From positions 62,001 to 126,000 of the forward strand of contig NZ_FNFM01000011.1 in the NCBI RefSeq assembly GCF_900101095.1: 64,000 nucleotides of DNA. The letters run 5' to 3'. The position numbers were made by a program, and so were the translations under genes. Every line of letters begins with the position of its first letter. The first letter of the stretch is position 1. The notes beneath the pieces were generated by a model. That model saw only the letters and a list, made by a program, of their open reading frames with translations. It had not been told where the DNA came from and made no database searches. Positions 36,857 to 46,705 of this stretch are shown piece after piece. This stretch comes from Actinopolyspora mzabensis. GTDB lineage: Bacteria > Actinomycetota > Actinomycetes > Mycobacteriales > Pseudonocardiaceae.

Positions 36857-37357
36857 ATGAGTAACGAAATGCCGCCGCACGGTGACGAGGTGGACGCGAT
36901 CACCGAGGCGGTACTGACCGCGTCCCGGTTACTGGTGGGAGTCTCGGCGAAATCGGTCGCCGCGGTTGCCGGACCGATCACGCTGCCGCAGTTCCGACTG
37001 CTGGTGGCTCTCGGCTCGCGGGGCCCGCTGAAGCTGGTCTCGCTCGCGGAGATGCTGGGAGTGAATCCGTCCACGGCGACCAGAACGGTGGACAGGCTGG
37101 TCACAGCGGGATGGGCGCAGCGCAACAGCAACCCCGCCTCCCGGCGAGAGATCACGGTCAGCCTCACCGAAGCGGGCCGCGGCCTGGTGGATCGGGTCAC
37201 CGAGTACCGCCGGAGCGAGATCTCGGCCATCGTCGAACGCATCCCGCACGAGGATCGCGCGGGGTTGGTACGGGCGTTGCAGGCCTTCACCGAAGCGGGG
37301 GAGGAACCACCAGCCCGTGCCTCGCCCTACGACGCGGGACTGACCGAGTGGCAGTGA
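36857..37357 (+). CDS. MarR-family transcriptional regulator
   Basis: This 166-residue winged-helix regulator has VSLAEMLGVNPSTATRTVDRLVTAGWAQRN and the wing SRREITVSLTEAGRGL, typical of MarR. It starts 48 bases from the divergent clc gene and probably represses it and itself through the shared palindrome. A likely terminator hairpin lies just after the stop. The inducing ligand is unknown. Confidence 0.92.
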   Translation: MSNEMPPHGDEVDAITEAVLTASRLLVGVSAKSVAAVAGPITLPQFRLLVALGSRGPLKLVSLAEMLGVNPSTATRTVDRLVTAGWAQRNSNPASRREITVSLTEAGRGLVDRVTEYRRSEISAIVERIPHEDRAGLVRALQAFTEAGEEPPARASPYDAGLTEWQ

Positions 37358-37360
37358 GCC

Positions 37361-37383
37361 ACCCGGCCGGCCCGGTCGGGTTT
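37361..37383 (+). terminator. Terminator hairpin after marR
   Basis: An eight-base stem ACCCGGCC / GGTCGGGT with a five-base loop is followed by TT. It lies between the convergent ends of marR and the cytidine-deaminase-like gene. The T tail is short, as is common in actinobacteria. Confidence 0.6.
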
Positions 37384-37385
37384 CG

Positions 37386-37751
37386 TCAGACCTCTCGTGA
37401 GAGCTCGACGACCTCGCCGTCGCCGTTCGCTCGGAGCACCGGTGCCGTACTCGCCAGCTCCCGAACCGCAGCCATCGAGTCGGCGTCCACTTCACCCGCC
37501 GCAGTGACGACAGCCGCCGCTTCCAGCCCCTCGGCCCCGCTGGAGACGGCGGTGGCCACCGCCACCTGCAACGCCGTCAGCCGCAGCGCGGTCAATCCCA
37601 CGGTGCAGCCGGTGTAGGTTCTGCCGTCGGTGTCGCGCACGGCAGCCCCCTCCGCCGCGCCGATTCGCGCCCGTGCCGACCGCGCCAGCGTCACGATCTT
37701 GCTGTCCTCGGGATCGAGCTGCTCGGTCACGCTCTCGGTGCGTTCAGCCAT
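37386..37751 (-). CDS. Cytidine-deaminase-fold protein without zinc site
   Basis: This 121-residue protein matches the small cytidine-deaminase-like proteins encoded next to era in actinobacteria (for example [46 protein letters not shown]). The catalytic H/C-A-E and PCxxC zinc motifs of true cytidine deaminases are missing; the first is replaced by LTALQVA. It is therefore probably not an active deaminase. It starts inside the end of the CorC/HlyC gene (8-base overlap) and is co-translated with it. Confidence 0.8.
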   Translation of the reverse strand: MAERTESVTEQLDPEDSKIVTLARSARARIGAAEGAAVRDTDGRTYTGCTVGLTALRLTALQVAVATAVSSGAEGLEAAAVVTAAGEVDADSMAAVRELASTAPVLRANGDGEVVELSREV

Positions 37752-39075
37752 GCTGCGAATTCCTTTCGTCATCGGCGGCGTTGTGCCCGTTGGACTCGCT
37801 CGCCCTGCGAACCAGCAACGCGTTGATCCGGATACGACCGCGATGGTCCTTACCCCCCTCGGCACGCAACCGGAGTCCGGATATCTCGGCCTCGGCGCCG
37901 GGGAGGGGCACACGGCCGAGGCGCTGCGCGAGCAACCCGCCCACGGTCTCGACCTCGGAATCGTCGAGCTCCACCTCGAACAGGCTTCCGAGATCGGCCA
38001 CCGGCAACCGTGAACTGACCCGAACCAGTTCCTCGTCGAGCCACTCGACCGGACGGTGTTCCTCCCGATCGGACTCGTCGGTGATCTCACCGACGATCTC
38101 CTCGATGATGTCCTCGATGGTCAGCAGTCCAGCCGTGCCGCCGTACTCGTCCACCGCTATCGCCATGTGACTGCGCGAGAGCTGCATCTCCTTGAGCAAC
38201 TCGTCCAGTCGCTTGGAGTCCGGCACGAAACTGGCCTCCCGCATCAGATCGGAGACCCGGCCGCTCTCGGACTCGGTGGACTCGCCGCGCTCGCTGGTCA
38301 TCCTGGCCAGTTCCTTGAGCGTGACGATCCCGACGATGTCGTCGACGCTGTCACCGATCACGGGAATACGGGAGAACCCGGACCGCAGGGCGAGTGCCAG
38401 TGCCTGCCGGGGAGCCTTGACGTGCTCGATCCAGATCATCTCGGTTCGCGGCACCATCACCTCGCGTGCCGTGGTGTCACCGAGCTCGAAGACCGAGTGG
38501 ATCATCTCGCGCTCACCGGCGGCGACCACGCCACGCTCCCCCGCCAGATCGACGAGTTCCCGCAGTTCCACTTCCGAGGAGAACGGCCCCTCACGGAAAC
38601 CGCGGCCGGGAGTGATGGCGTTCCCGACGAAAATCAGCAACCGCGTGAGCGGGTTGAGCAGTCGGGCCAGCACGGCTACCGGCCCCGCCACCACGAGTCC
38701 CACCCCGTAGGGATGCTGGCGTCCTATGGTTCGCGGCCCCACACCGACGAGCACGTAGGAAACCACCAGCATGATCAGCACGGCGAACAGCACCGACCAA
38801 CCGGGCGCGGCACTCACCTCGAGCACCATCACGGTTACCAGCACCGTCGCGGTGAGCTCGCAGGTCAACCGCAACAGCAGCAACAGGTTGACGTGTCTGG
38901 GGCGGTCGGCCAGCACCCTGGCGAACTGTGCCGCTCCTGCCCTTCCCTGACGCAGCAGCTCCTCGACTCTGGCGTGCGAGGCCGTTCCGATGGCCGCGTC
39001 GGCGGCCGCGAACACGCCGGCCGCCAACACCAACGACACGGCCCACACCAACAGCGCCATGATCCCGGTGAACAC
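37744..39075 (-). CDS. CNNM/CorC-HlyC family membrane protein with CBS domains
   Basis: This 443-residue protein has a DUF21 membrane domain (about residues 1-190). Paired CBS domains follow (about 205-330, with [15 protein letters not shown] and [24 protein letters not shown]), then a C-terminal CorC_HlyC domain ([26 protein letters not shown]). Relatives move or regulate magnesium or cobalt. It follows ybeY by 14 bases in the same operon, the order seen in mycobacteria. Confidence 0.92.
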   Translation of the reverse strand: MFTGIMALLVWAVSLVLAAGVFAAADAAIGTASHARVEELLRQGRAGAAQFARVLADRPRHVNLLLLLRLTCELTATVLVTVMVLEVSAAPGWSVLFAVLIMLVVSYVLVGVGPRTIGRQHPYGVGLVVAGPVAVLARLLNPLTRLLIFVGNAITPGRGFREGPFSSEVELRELVDLAGERGVVAAGEREMIHSVFELGDTTAREVMVPRTEMIWIEHVKAPRQALALALRSGFSRIPVIGDSVDDIVGIVTLKELARMTSERGESTESESGRVSDLMREASFVPDSKRLDELLKEMQLSRSHMAIAVDEYGGTAGLLTIEDIIEEIVGEITDESDREEHRPVEWLDEELVRVSSRLPVADLGSLFEVELDDSEVETVGGLLAQRLGRVPLPGAEAEISGLRLRAEGGKDHRGRIRINALLVRRASESNGHNAADDERNSQHG

Positions 39076-39089
39076 GATGGGAAAGTCCG

Positions 39090-39656
39090 TTACCGCTCGG
39101 AATCGCCGTCGGCCGTGGCCTCCTGGGACTCGTCGAGCCCCACCACACCCAGCACCCGTGAGTCGGCATCGCGCTGCTGCGCGGCGCGCTCGGCCTCCGT
39201 CTTGGCCTCCCGGAACTCGGCGAGCAACCGGTTCTGCAACGCGAACATCTCGCGTTCCTCCTCCGGCTCGGCGTGATCATAGCCGAGCAGATGCAGCACC
39301 CCGTGCACCGTGAGCAGGTAGAGCTCGTCCTCCATCCCGTGACCGGCCTTGCGTGCCTGGTCCCTGGCGAACTCGGGGCACAGCACGAGGTCACCGAGCA
39401 GTCCCGGGCTGGTCTCGGTGGAGTCCTGCCCGCGTGGCGCCTCGTACTCCTCCATGGGGAAGGCCATCACGTCGGTGGGGCCGGACAGGTCCATCCAGCG
39501 TTCGTGCAGGTCGGCCATCACGTCGAGCTCGACCAGCACGATGGACAGCTCGGCCAACCTGCTCACGCCCATGCGGTCCAGCACGAAGCGGGCGACGGAG
39601 ACGATGGTGGTCTCGGGCACCCGTACGACGGACTCGTTGGCTATCTCGATACTCAT
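39090..39656 (-). CDS. ybeY: Endoribonuclease YbeY
   Basis: This 188-residue metal-dependent RNase matures the 3' end of 16S rRNA and takes part in ribosome quality control. The zinc site is visible as [11 protein letters not shown] (three His, HxxxHxxxxxH). MAFPMEE upstream is also conserved. It overlaps phoH by four bases (ATGA). The tail of about 40 residues after EEEREMF is polar and variable. Confidence 0.95.
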   Translation of the reverse strand: MSIEIANESVVRVPETTIVSVARFVLDRMGVSRLAELSIVLVELDVMADLHERWMDLSGPTDVMAFPMEEYEAPRGQDSTETSPGLLGDLVLCPEFARDQARKAGHGMEDELYLLTVHGVLHLLGYDHAEPEEEREMFALQNRLLAEFREAKTEAERAAQQRDADSRVLGVVGLDESQEATADGDSER

Positions 39657-40789
39657 GCCTGCTCGTGCGCCCGTCCCTCGGAAACTCGTGTCCTTCGGGC
39701 GGGCTCGCCGCCCTCACCGTCCTGGCGTTCCTGCCAACGGTCGTACGCGTTGACGATCTCACCCACCAGGCGATGCCGCACCACGTCCTGGCTGTCCAGG
39801 GTCGAGAACAGGACGTCGTCGATCCCCTCCAGGATCTCGCGGACGACCTTGAGACCGCTGCGCTGCCCGCCGGGCAGGTCGATCTGCGTCACGTCGCCGG
39901 TAACCACGATCTTGGAACCGAAACCCAGCCTGGTCAGAAACATCTTCATCTGTTCCGGCGTGGTGTTCTGCGCCTCGTCGAGGATGATGAAGGCATCGTT
40001 GAGGGTACGTCCGCGCATGTAGGCCAACGGAGCGACCTCGATGGTTCCGGCCTGGGTCAGCCGGGGGACCGATTCGGGGTCGATCATGTCGTACAACGCG
40101 TCGTAGAGCGGCCGCAGATAGGGGTCGATCTTCTCGTAGAGACTTCCCGGCAGGTAACCCAACCGTTCCCCCGCCTCCACCGCGGGTCGGATGAGGATGA
40201 TCCGGTTGACCTCCTTGGCCTGCAGGGCCTGCACGGCCTTGGCCATCGCCAGATAGGTCTTGCCGGTGCCGGCCGGTCCGATGCCGAAGACGACCGTGTT
40301 CTCGTCGATGGCGTCGACGTAGCGCTTCTGGTTGGCGGTCTTCGGACGGATACTGCGTCCGCGTCGGGACAGCACGTCCATGGTCAGCACGTCACTGGGC
40401 GAGTCCCCGTTACTGGCGGAAAGCATCGTCACGCTGCGACGCACGATATCGGGTGTGAGCTGGTTGCCCTTGGAAACGAGCTCGATGAGTTCGTCGAACA
40501 CCCGTTCGGCGAACGCGACCTCGGTGGGTTCCCCGGAGATGCTCACCTCGTTGCCCCGTACGTGAACATCGGCGTCGAGTACGTCCTCCGCGGTCCGAAG
40601 GTTCTCGTCCTTCGAACCGAGCAGGGCGAGCACCGCCGTGTCGGGCACTGTTCGGGTGGACTGTGCCTGCTGAGGCTGGGACGACTCGTTTCCCGAACGA
40701 GCCGCCGCCCCGTCCGCTGCGGTTCCGGCCACGCTGCTACCGGCCTGCTTCCTGCGCTGAAGCGCGATTTCGGTACTGGATCCTGTCAC
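39653..40789 (-). CDS. phoH: PhoH-like ATPase
   Basis: This 378-residue P-loop ATPase has Walker [17 protein letters not shown] and Walker [14 protein letters not shown]. An N-terminal KH-like region ([25 protein letters not shown]) suggests RNA binding. PhoH proteins usually sit before ybeY and may work with it in RNA processing. GTG 40789 ([13 protein letters not shown]) is the likely start; the first 60 residues are polar and variable. Confidence 0.94.
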   Translation of the reverse strand: MTGSSTEIALQRRKQAGSSVAGTAADGAAARSGNESSQPQQAQSTRTVPDTAVLALLGSKDENLRTAEDVLDADVHVRGNEVSISGEPTEVAFAERVFDELIELVSKGNQLTPDIVRRSVTMLSASNGDSPSDVLTMDVLSRRGRSIRPKTANQKRYVDAIDENTVVFGIGPAGTGKTYLAMAKAVQALQAKEVNRIILIRPAVEAGERLGYLPGSLYEKIDPYLRPLYDALYDMIDPESVPRLTQAGTIEVAPLAYMRGRTLNDAFIILDEAQNTTPEQMKMFLTRLGFGSKIVVTGDVTQIDLPGGQRSGLKVVREILEGIDDVLFSTLDSQDVVRHRLVGEIVNAYDRWQERQDGEGGEPARRTRVSEGRAHEQA

Positions 40790-40891
40790 TGTCAATGGTA
40801 GAGCAACGGACAACTGGATTACCGCCGATGCTCGCCCCTGGACGCGTGGAGTACGCACCCGTGCCCGCCGCGGGGCGCGGCCAGGGGCAGG

Positions 40892-41242
40892 TCAGGCCAA
40901 CGGCCCCAACTGGCGCCCCCCGAGCAGGTGCAGATGCACGTGGAAGATGGTCTGCCCGGCATCGGAGTTGGTGTTGAACAGCAGCCGGTACCCCGCTTCC
41001 GCGATTCCTTCGTTCTCGGCGATCCGCCCCGCGACCCGGACGAGTTCGGCCAACAACTCCGGATCCGCCGCGGCCAGCTCGGCCGCGTTACGGTACCGCT
41101 CGCGTGGGACCACCAGCACGTGGACCGGTGCCTGCGGACTGATGTCGCGGATCGCGATCGTGCGCTCGTCGGTGTGCACGAAATCGGCGGGAATCTCACC
41201 CGCGATCATCCGTTCGAACAGGGAGGGCTCGGTGTCGGTCAT
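40892..41242 (-). CDS. Histidine-triad (HIT) nucleotide-binding protein
   Basis: This 116-residue protein is an HINT-type phosphoramidate hydrolase. The active-site triad HVHLHLLGG is present, and the N-terminal SLFERMIAGEIPADFV is typical. HINT proteins hydrolyse AMP-lysine or AMP-NH2 bonds, and their cell role is unclear. Start at ATG 41242 (MTDTEPSLFE) fits the family. It lies between rsmE and phoH, as in other actinobacteria. Confidence 0.94.
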   Translation of the reverse strand: MTDTEPSLFERMIAGEIPADFVHTDERTIAIRDISPQAPVHVLVVPRERYRNAAELAAADPELLAELVRVAGRIAENEGIAEAGYRLLFNTNSDAGQTIFHVHLHLLGGRQLGPLA

Positions 41243-41301
41243 ACCCGCGAGACTATCCACCGCCGATCACACCGTGTCCGGGTGCTCCGCCCGCTTCCCG
41301 A

Positions 41302-42042
41302 TCACCGCCAGCGGGAGGTGAGCGCGCCCAGCGCTCCGAGTGCCACCGCTCCCGCGGTAGAGGCACGCAGCACCTCGTGCCCCAGCCGGACCGGCCGGAC
41401 ACCCGCCGCACGCAGCGTCGACAGCTCCTGCTCGGTGATGCCGCCCTCCGGGCCGACGATCACGGCGATCTCACCGGCGGTGGGCAGCTCGGCCTCGGCC
41501 AGCCCGAGCTCGGCGGACTCGTGCAGCACGAAAGCCGCCTCACAGCCACGCAGCGCCGCCACGATCTCCGAAGTGGAGCAGGGCTCGGTCACCGTGGGAG
41601 TCCAAGCCCTGCGTGCCTGCTTGGCGGCCTGCAACGCGGAATTGCGCCATCGCGCCAGTGCCTTGGCACCCCGAGGTCCGTCCTCCCAGCGCGCCACGCA
41701 GCGTTCGGCCCGCCACGGCGTGACGACATCGACCCCCGCTTCAGTGGCCAGCTCGACGGCGAGTTCACCGCGGTCACCCTTGACCAGCGCCTGGACCAGC
41801 CGGACCCGGGGCTCGGCGGCGGGAACCGTGTCCCGCCGCACCACCTCCAGGTCCAGGGCGTCCCTGCCGACGTCCGTCACCAGGCACTCGGCCATCCCGC
41901 CGCGCCCGTCCGAGAGCAGCAGCCGGGCGCCGGAACGCATCCGGCGCACCGTGGCGGCGTGTTTGCCCTCGGGGCCGTCCAGCCGGGCGAGCTCGCCCGT
42001 GGGCAGCTCCTCGACCGAGAAGACCGGGAGGGTGGATGACAT
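41302..42042 (-). CDS. rsmE: 16S rRNA (uracil1498-N3)-methyltransferase
   Basis: This 246-residue SPOUT methyltransferase modifies U1498 of 16S rRNA. The knot motif IAVIVGPEGGITEQEL, followed later by LGHEVLRASTAGAVALGAL, is diagnostic. The start at ATG 42042 has GGAAAGGG upstream. It is in the dnaJ-rsmE-HIT order conserved in actinobacteria. Confidence 0.95.
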   Translation of the reverse strand: MSSTLPVFSVEELPTGELARLDGPEGKHAATVRRMRSGARLLLSDGRGGMAECLVTDVGRDALDLEVVRRDTVPAAEPRVRLVQALVKGDRGELAVELATEAGVDVVTPWRAERCVARWEDGPRGAKALARWRNSALQAAKQARRAWTPTVTEPCSTSEIVAALRGCEAAFVLHESAELGLAEAELPTAGEIAVIVGPEGGITEQELSTLRAAGVRPVRLGHEVLRASTAGAVALGALGALTSRWR

Positions 42043-42163
42043 CGCGCTGACCCTTTCCGGGAGACGAGCGGGAACACGACGGACGGCTGCGCCGCGCCGG
42101 GAACCGTGTCCCGTTACGGCCCCGCGAGAACGGGGCCGGGCGGAATCGGCGGTGCGGGCGGAA

Positions 42164-43342
42164 TCAGCGGTGACCGAAGCCGCGGAAGCGGGAGAAGATG
42201 CCGTTGCGGTGCCCGTTGCCACCGGCGCTGACGGTGGGTTCGGGCTGCTCCTCCTCACGCGCGGTGGCCAACTGGCGCAGCAGGTCGGCCTGGTCCTCGT
42301 CCAGCTTCGTCGGCACCCGCACATCCAGGTGAACATGCAGGTCGCCGTGACCGCTCACCCGTCCGTTGGAACGCAGCTTGGGCAATCCACGCCCGTCGAG
42401 CACGTACTCGGTTCCCGGCTGCGTGCCGGGCTCCACCGTCAGCTCCTCCTCGTCCTCGAGGGTTCGGATGTTGACCACGGTGCCCAGCGCGGCCGCGGTC
42501 ATGGGCACCTGCACGTGGCAGTGCAGATCGGCACCGTCCCGGACGAACCGCTCGTGTTGCAGTTCCTCCACCTCGACGAACAGGTCACCGGCGGGACCAC
42601 CGCCGGGGCCGACCTCACCCTCACCGGCGAGTCGGACCCGCATCCCGTCACCGACGCCGGCGGGAATCTTCACCGTGATGGTGCGCCGGGAACGCACCCG
42701 CCCGTCACCACCACACTGCTGGCAGGGATCCGTGATCACCTCACCGAAGCCGCGGCAGACGGGGCAGGGACGCGAGGTCATGACCTGCCCGAGGAAGGAG
42801 CGCTGCACCGATTGGATCTCGCCGCGGCCTTCACAGGTGTCACAGGTGGAGGGGGCACTGCCCGCGCTGGAGCCGCCACCCTCACAGGTGTCACAGACGA
42901 CAGCCGTGTCGACGGTGACATCGCGGTTGACTCCCTGGGCGCACTCCTCCAGCGTCAGCTCCAGCCGCAGCAGGGCGTCGGAACCCTGCTGCACCCGGCT
43001 GCGCGGTCCACGTCCGGCGGAACCGCCGGACCCGCCACCGAAGAACGCGTCCATGATGTCGCCGAGGCCGCCGAACCCGGCGAAGGGATCGCCACCGGCG
43101 CGACCACCCGCGGCACCTCCCCCGCTGTCCATCGGGTCCCCGCCCAGGTCGACCATCTGGCGCTTCTGGGGATCCGAAAGAACTTCGTAAGCAGTGCTTA
43201 CCTCTCGGAAGCGCTCCTGCGCGCCGTCCTCCTGGTTCACGTCGGGATGGAGTTCCCGCGCAAGCTTGCGGTAAGCCCGCTTGATCTGATCCTGGGTCGC
43301 GTCCTTCGATACCCCGAGGATCCCGTAGTAGTCCTTGGCCAC
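42164..43342 (-). CDS. dnaJ: Molecular chaperone DnaJ
   Basis: This 392-residue co-chaperone stimulates DnaK. It has the J domain with HPD (LHPDVNQ) and a Gly-rich region (about 70-110, [19 protein letters not shown]). The central zinc domain has four CxxCxGxG-type repeats ([38 protein letters not shown]). It lies directly after hrcA, as the second actinobacterial dnaJ (dnaJ2) does. A separate dnaJ1 with dnaK-grpE would be elsewhere. Confidence 0.96.
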   Translation of the reverse strand: MAKDYYGILGVSKDATQDQIKRAYRKLARELHPDVNQEDGAQERFREVSTAYEVLSDPQKRQMVDLGGDPMDSGGGAAGGRAGGDPFAGFGGLGDIMDAFFGGGSGGSAGRGPRSRVQQGSDALLRLELTLEECAQGVNRDVTVDTAVVCDTCEGGGSSAGSAPSTCDTCEGRGEIQSVQRSFLGQVMTSRPCPVCRGFGEVITDPCQQCGGDGRVRSRRTITVKIPAGVGDGMRVRLAGEGEVGPGGGPAGDLFVEVEELQHERFVRDGADLHCHVQVPMTAAALGTVVNIRTLEDEEELTVEPGTQPGTEYVLDGRGLPKLRSNGRVSGHGDLHVHLDVRVPTKLDEDQADLLRQLATAREEEQPEPTVSAGGNGHRNGIFSRFRGFGHR

Positions 43343-43433
43343 CTTGTGCGCTCTTCCTCTGCTCGTCTAGCGGGTACATGCCGAAGAGTTCCGAAGGGCC
43401 GGTCGTGGCGCGCCACACGTGCCGACGCGGACG

Positions 43434-44456
43434 TCACCGCCCCGCCAGGATCTCTCCCACGTAGGACGCAACGGCACGAACCGCTGCCATCGTTCCCGGA
43501 TAATCCATCCGAGTGGGGCCGACCACGCCCATACCCCCAAGTACCGTCCCATGCGAACCGTAACCGGTGGAAACGACCGAGGTCGTCTGCATCTCCTCGG
43601 CCTCGTTCTCCATCCCGATACGAACCGTAACGCCATCCGAGTCCCGTGCCGCCGCCAGTAGCCGCAGTACGACCACCTGCTCCTCGAGCGCCTCGAGCAC
43701 CTGACGCAACGAACCGGGGAAATCGGCGACGTTGCGGGTGAGATTGGGGGTTCCCCCGAGCACCATGCGCTCGTCGGGGTGTTCCACCAACGTCTCGATG
43801 AGCACCCCGCACACCCTGGACATGGTCTCCCGCAGCTCCGGGGGAGACTGCTCGGGGAGTTCGGCCACCGAAGCGGAGGCCTCGGCGAGCCGTTTGCCCG
43901 CCATCGCCGAGTTGAGCACGGTGCGCAACCGCGAGACATCCTCCTCGCCGATGACGTCACCCAGGTCGACCATACGCTGATCGACTCGCCCGGTGTCGGT
44001 GATCAGCACCAGCATGAGCCGCGCCGAAGTGATGGTCACCACCTCGACGTGCCGCACGGTGGACTGAGTCAGCGTGGGGTACTGCACCACGGCCACCTGC
44101 TGCGTGAGCTGGGCCAGCAGCCGGACGCTCCGCCGCATCACGTCGTCGAGATCCAGCGCGCCCTCCAGGAAGGCGTGGATGGCACGGCGTTCCGGCGAGG
44201 TGAGCGGCTTGATCTCGTGCAGCCGGTCGACGAAGGTCCGGTACCCGTGGTCGGTGGGGATCCGTCCCGCGCTGGTGTGCGGCTGCGCGATGAGTCCTTC
44301 CTCCTCGAGCACGGCCATGTCGTTGCGTACCGTGGCACTGGACACACCCAGATTGTGCTGCTCGACGAGCGTCTTGGAACCGACCGGCTCGTTGGTGGAC
44401 ACGTAGTCGGCAACGATCGCGCGCAGTACCTCGAACCGGCGCTCGTCCGCATTCAC
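43434..44456 (-). CDS. hrcA: Heat-inducible transcription repressor HrcA
   Basis: This 340-residue repressor binds CIRCE elements and controls groE-type chaperone genes. The N-terminal winged helix ([29 protein letters not shown], then [18 protein letters not shown]) and the GAF-like core ([18 protein letters not shown]) are typical. The start is GTG 44456; the frame open upstream is not protein-like. I found no CIRCE repeat upstream, so the gene itself may not be autoregulated. It is followed by dnaJ. Confidence 0.95.
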   Translation of the reverse strand: MNADERRFEVLRAIVADYVSTNEPVGSKTLVEQHNLGVSSATVRNDMAVLEEEGLIAQPHTSAGRIPTDHGYRTFVDRLHEIKPLTSPERRAIHAFLEGALDLDDVMRRSVRLLAQLTQQVAVVQYPTLTQSTVRHVEVVTITSARLMLVLITDTGRVDQRMVDLGDVIGEEDVSRLRTVLNSAMAGKRLAEASASVAELPEQSPPELRETMSRVCGVLIETLVEHPDERMVLGGTPNLTRNVADFPGSLRQVLEALEEQVVVLRLLAAARDSDGVTVRIGMENEAEEMQTTSVVSTGYGSHGTVLGGMGVVGPTRMDYPGTMAAVRAVASYVGEILAGR

Positions 44457-44790
44457 CAGCGTCACCTCCTCGTTCGGCGCGCCCCGCGATGGACACGTCC
44501 GACTCGGCAGACACGCGTTCCGTGCCTGCGGTCCACCGTCCGAGTTTACGGTGTTCCGACCGCTGAGCCGAGGGCCACGAGGATGGTCGCGGGCAGGCGG
44601 GACTCGTGGGTGTCGCGGAAACCGCTCGCACCGGTGTGCGGGGGACGGGCGAGCACCGGCGCACCCGATGTGGCTCGCCCGGTGGCCGCTCCTCGCGGGG
44701 AGACTCGCGAGGCGACATCCCGCCGGACATCGGAACCGGCGAATCACCGGCCCCCGCGCCTTCCGAAACGTGGGAGGACGGGTGTGGCAG
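44457..44790. other. Gene-free stretch between hemW and hrcA
   Basis: These 334 bases lie upstream of hrcA and downstream of hemW, both on the minus strand. The hrcA promoter should lie here. I searched by eye for a CIRCE inverted repeat (TTAGCACTC with GAGTGCTAA) and saw none. Confidence 0.5.
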
Positions 44791-46020
44791 TCACCCGAGG
44801 AGTCGACGGACCACCCCGTCCGCCAGCAGTCTGCCGCGATCGGTGAGCACGCACCGTCCCGCACGCAACTCGTCGTCCCGCAACAAGCCGTCGGTCACGG
44901 CGCGCCGGGCCTCGGCGAGCCCGGCGTCGTCGAGCACCTCCGTGGTGAGTCCCTCCCGGAGCCGCAGTTCCAGCATGACTCGTTCGACGCGGCGGTCCTC
45001 CACGTCGAGCACCTCGCGCCCCGCGGCGGGTGAGATCCCGTCCCCCAGGGCGGCCGCGTAACGGGCCGGGTACTTGAGGTTCCACCACCGCACGCCACCG
45101 ACGTGACTGTGCGCACCGGGGCCCGCACCCCACCAGTCACCGCCCCGCCAGTAACCGATGTTGTGCGCGCAGCGGGCCGCTTCGTCGGTGGCCCAGTTGG
45201 AGACCTCGTACCAGTGGAATCCGGCCTTGGAGAGCACTCCGTCGACGAGCTCGTAGTCGGCGGCCAGCACGTCCTCGTCCGGCATCGGCAGCTCACCGCG
45301 GCGAACCCGCCGAGCCATGGCGGTCCCGTCCTCGACGATCAGGGAGTAGGCCGAGACGTGGTCCACGCCGGCCTCCAGCACCGCTTCCAGCGACCCCCGC
45401 AGGTCGTCGCTGCTCTCGCCCGGAGTGCCGTAGATGAGGTCGAGACTGACGTGCTCGAACCCCGCCGCCATCGCCTCCCTCGCGGCGGCGACGGCGCGCC
45501 CCGGAGTGTGGTTTCGGTCCAGCACGCGCAGTACGTGTTCGGCCGCGGACTGCATCCCCAGCGAAACCCTGGTGTAGCCCGCCTCGAGCAGGGCGGTGAA
45601 CAACGCCGGGGAGGTGGACTCGGGGTTGGCCTCGGTGGTGACCTCGGCCTCCGGAGCGAGCCTGAAGGAGGCGCGCACCGCGTCGAGCACCTCGCCCAGG
45701 CCGTCACCCCCCAGCAGTGAGGGGGTTCCGCCGCCGACGAAGACGGTCCCGGCGCGGGGAACCGCACGGTTGCCCTCCCCCAGCACCCTGGCCCCGAGCT
45801 CCAGTTCGGCCTTGAGCGCGTCGAGCCAGCCGCGGAAACTGCCGCCGCCCGAGAGCTCGTCGGCGGTGTAGGTGTTGAAGTCGCAGTAACCGCACCTGGT
45901 GGCGCAGAACGGCACGTGCACGTATATCCCGAACGGCCGCTGTCCCACGCCATGCAGCGCGGTGGCGGGCAGCGTGCCCTGTTGCGGTGGTTGTTCGCCG
46001 GTCGGTGGATGCGTGCTCAC
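44791..46020 (-). CDS. hemW: Radical SAM heme chaperone HemW
   Basis: This 409-residue radical SAM protein (formerly annotated HemN-like) delivers heme to target proteins. The cluster-binding motif [10 protein letters not shown] is at about residues 38-47. The family phrases [17 protein letters not shown] and DLIYGTPGE follow. The CxxxCxxC plus following C of true HemN is modified as usual in HemW. Start GTG 46020 is chosen because family members begin with about 30 variable residues before [10 protein letters not shown]. It is the last gene of the conserved block. Confidence 0.93.
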   Translation of the reverse strand: MSTHPPTGEQPPQQGTLPATALHGVGQRPFGIYVHVPFCATRCGYCDFNTYTADELSGGGSFRGWLDALKAELELGARVLGEGNRAVPRAGTVFVGGGTPSLLGGDGLGEVLDAVRASFRLAPEAEVTTEANPESTSPALFTALLEAGYTRVSLGMQSAAEHVLRVLDRNHTPGRAVAAAREAMAAGFEHVSLDLIYGTPGESSDDLRGSLEAVLEAGVDHVSAYSLIVEDGTAMARRVRRGELPMPDEDVLAADYELVDGVLSKAGFHWYEVSNWATDEAARCAHNIGYWRGGDWWGAGPGAHSHVGGVRWWNLKYPARYAAALGDGISPAAGREVLDVEDRRVERVMLELRLREGLTTEVLDDAGLAEARRAVTDGLLRDDELRAGRCVLTDRGRLLADGVVRRLLG

Positions 46021-46375
46021 GGCACAAATTCTCCCAGCAGGCATTCGACTTCCCACAGGAGCGCGGAGCATCCCTACCTCGGGCCTACCTCGGGGCGGAG
46101 GACCCCTGCCTCCGGACGGAGCGGGTGGATCCCCGATCATCGGTTCCGCCGTCCCCAGGTCCCCACGCGACGGCGATCGACTAAGGTGCTCCGGGAGTGT
46201 GAGGTTACTCCCACCTGGAGGGGTCGGATCTCGCGGCGCGCGCCTGCCCTCACGCCGGGCGCTCCGGGTGCGCGGATGTGTTCGCACCCGGGACCGGTCA
46301 ACGTACGGGTGACGTGCTGTCCCAGCATGCGGATGAGCCTGGACCGCCCGATGCGTGCGTGGCACGCTGACGACC
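46021..46375. other. Divergent intergenic region between hemW and the sulfur operon
   Basis: Together with 46472-46705 this forms a 685-base non-coding stretch, interrupted by the leader peptide at 46376-46471. The hemW promoter and the promoter of the sulfite reductase transcript should lie here. No other structure was recognised. Confidence 0.5.
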
Positions 46376-46471
46376 ATGGACGCGACCCCCACCGAGCTGC
46401 TGCTGGTCGCCCGGCGTTACCTGGATCTACGACGGGTCTCCAGCGCGCTGTGCCGGAGCACGAGCTGTTGA
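46376..46471 (+). CDS. Cysteine-containing leader peptide upstream of sulfite reductase
   Basis: A 31-codon frame (MDATPTELLLVARR, then YLDLRRVSSALC, RSTSC and stop) lies 234 bases before the sulfite reductase gene. It has the shape of the small leader peptides found before sulfur assimilation operons in actinobacteria: an Arg-rich RRxxDLxRVxSAxC core with Cys codons at the end (codons 26 and 31). When charged tRNA-Cys is scarce, a ribosome stalled there could change the fold of the RNA ahead and permit expression of the cys genes. No good ribosome binding site precedes the ATG, so it may be leaderless. I could not fold the RNA to prove attenuation. Confidence 0.75.
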   Translation: MDATPTELLLVARRYLDLRRVSSALCRSTSC

Positions 46472-46705
46472 AGTTTCCCGTCCGTACCTGACGGGGTGCT
46501 CGCCCGGCGAATCCGCCGCGGGTGACACCTCCGGGGGCCGCGCCGAGTTGGTCGCCCGCGTCGGTCCGATCGGAAACTCACGGTATTTCCTGTCGCGTTT
46601 CGTGTCCGCATCCGATCCGGTGTGTCGGTAACCGGGTCGTGAGCACTCTTTTCCCGTAAAACTGTCGCGGCGTAGTCACGCCATGTCATCGCGGAGGTCG
46701 GACGA

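Noticed and set aside
36857-37357. MarR-type gene as a regulator of era
   Set aside because: It is divergent from clc and convergent toward the deaminase-like gene, with its palindrome at the clc start. Nothing points to era.
40928-43630. 900-codon plus-strand open frame
   Set aside because: It is antisense to HIT, rsmE and dnaJ, each of which has diagnostic motifs.
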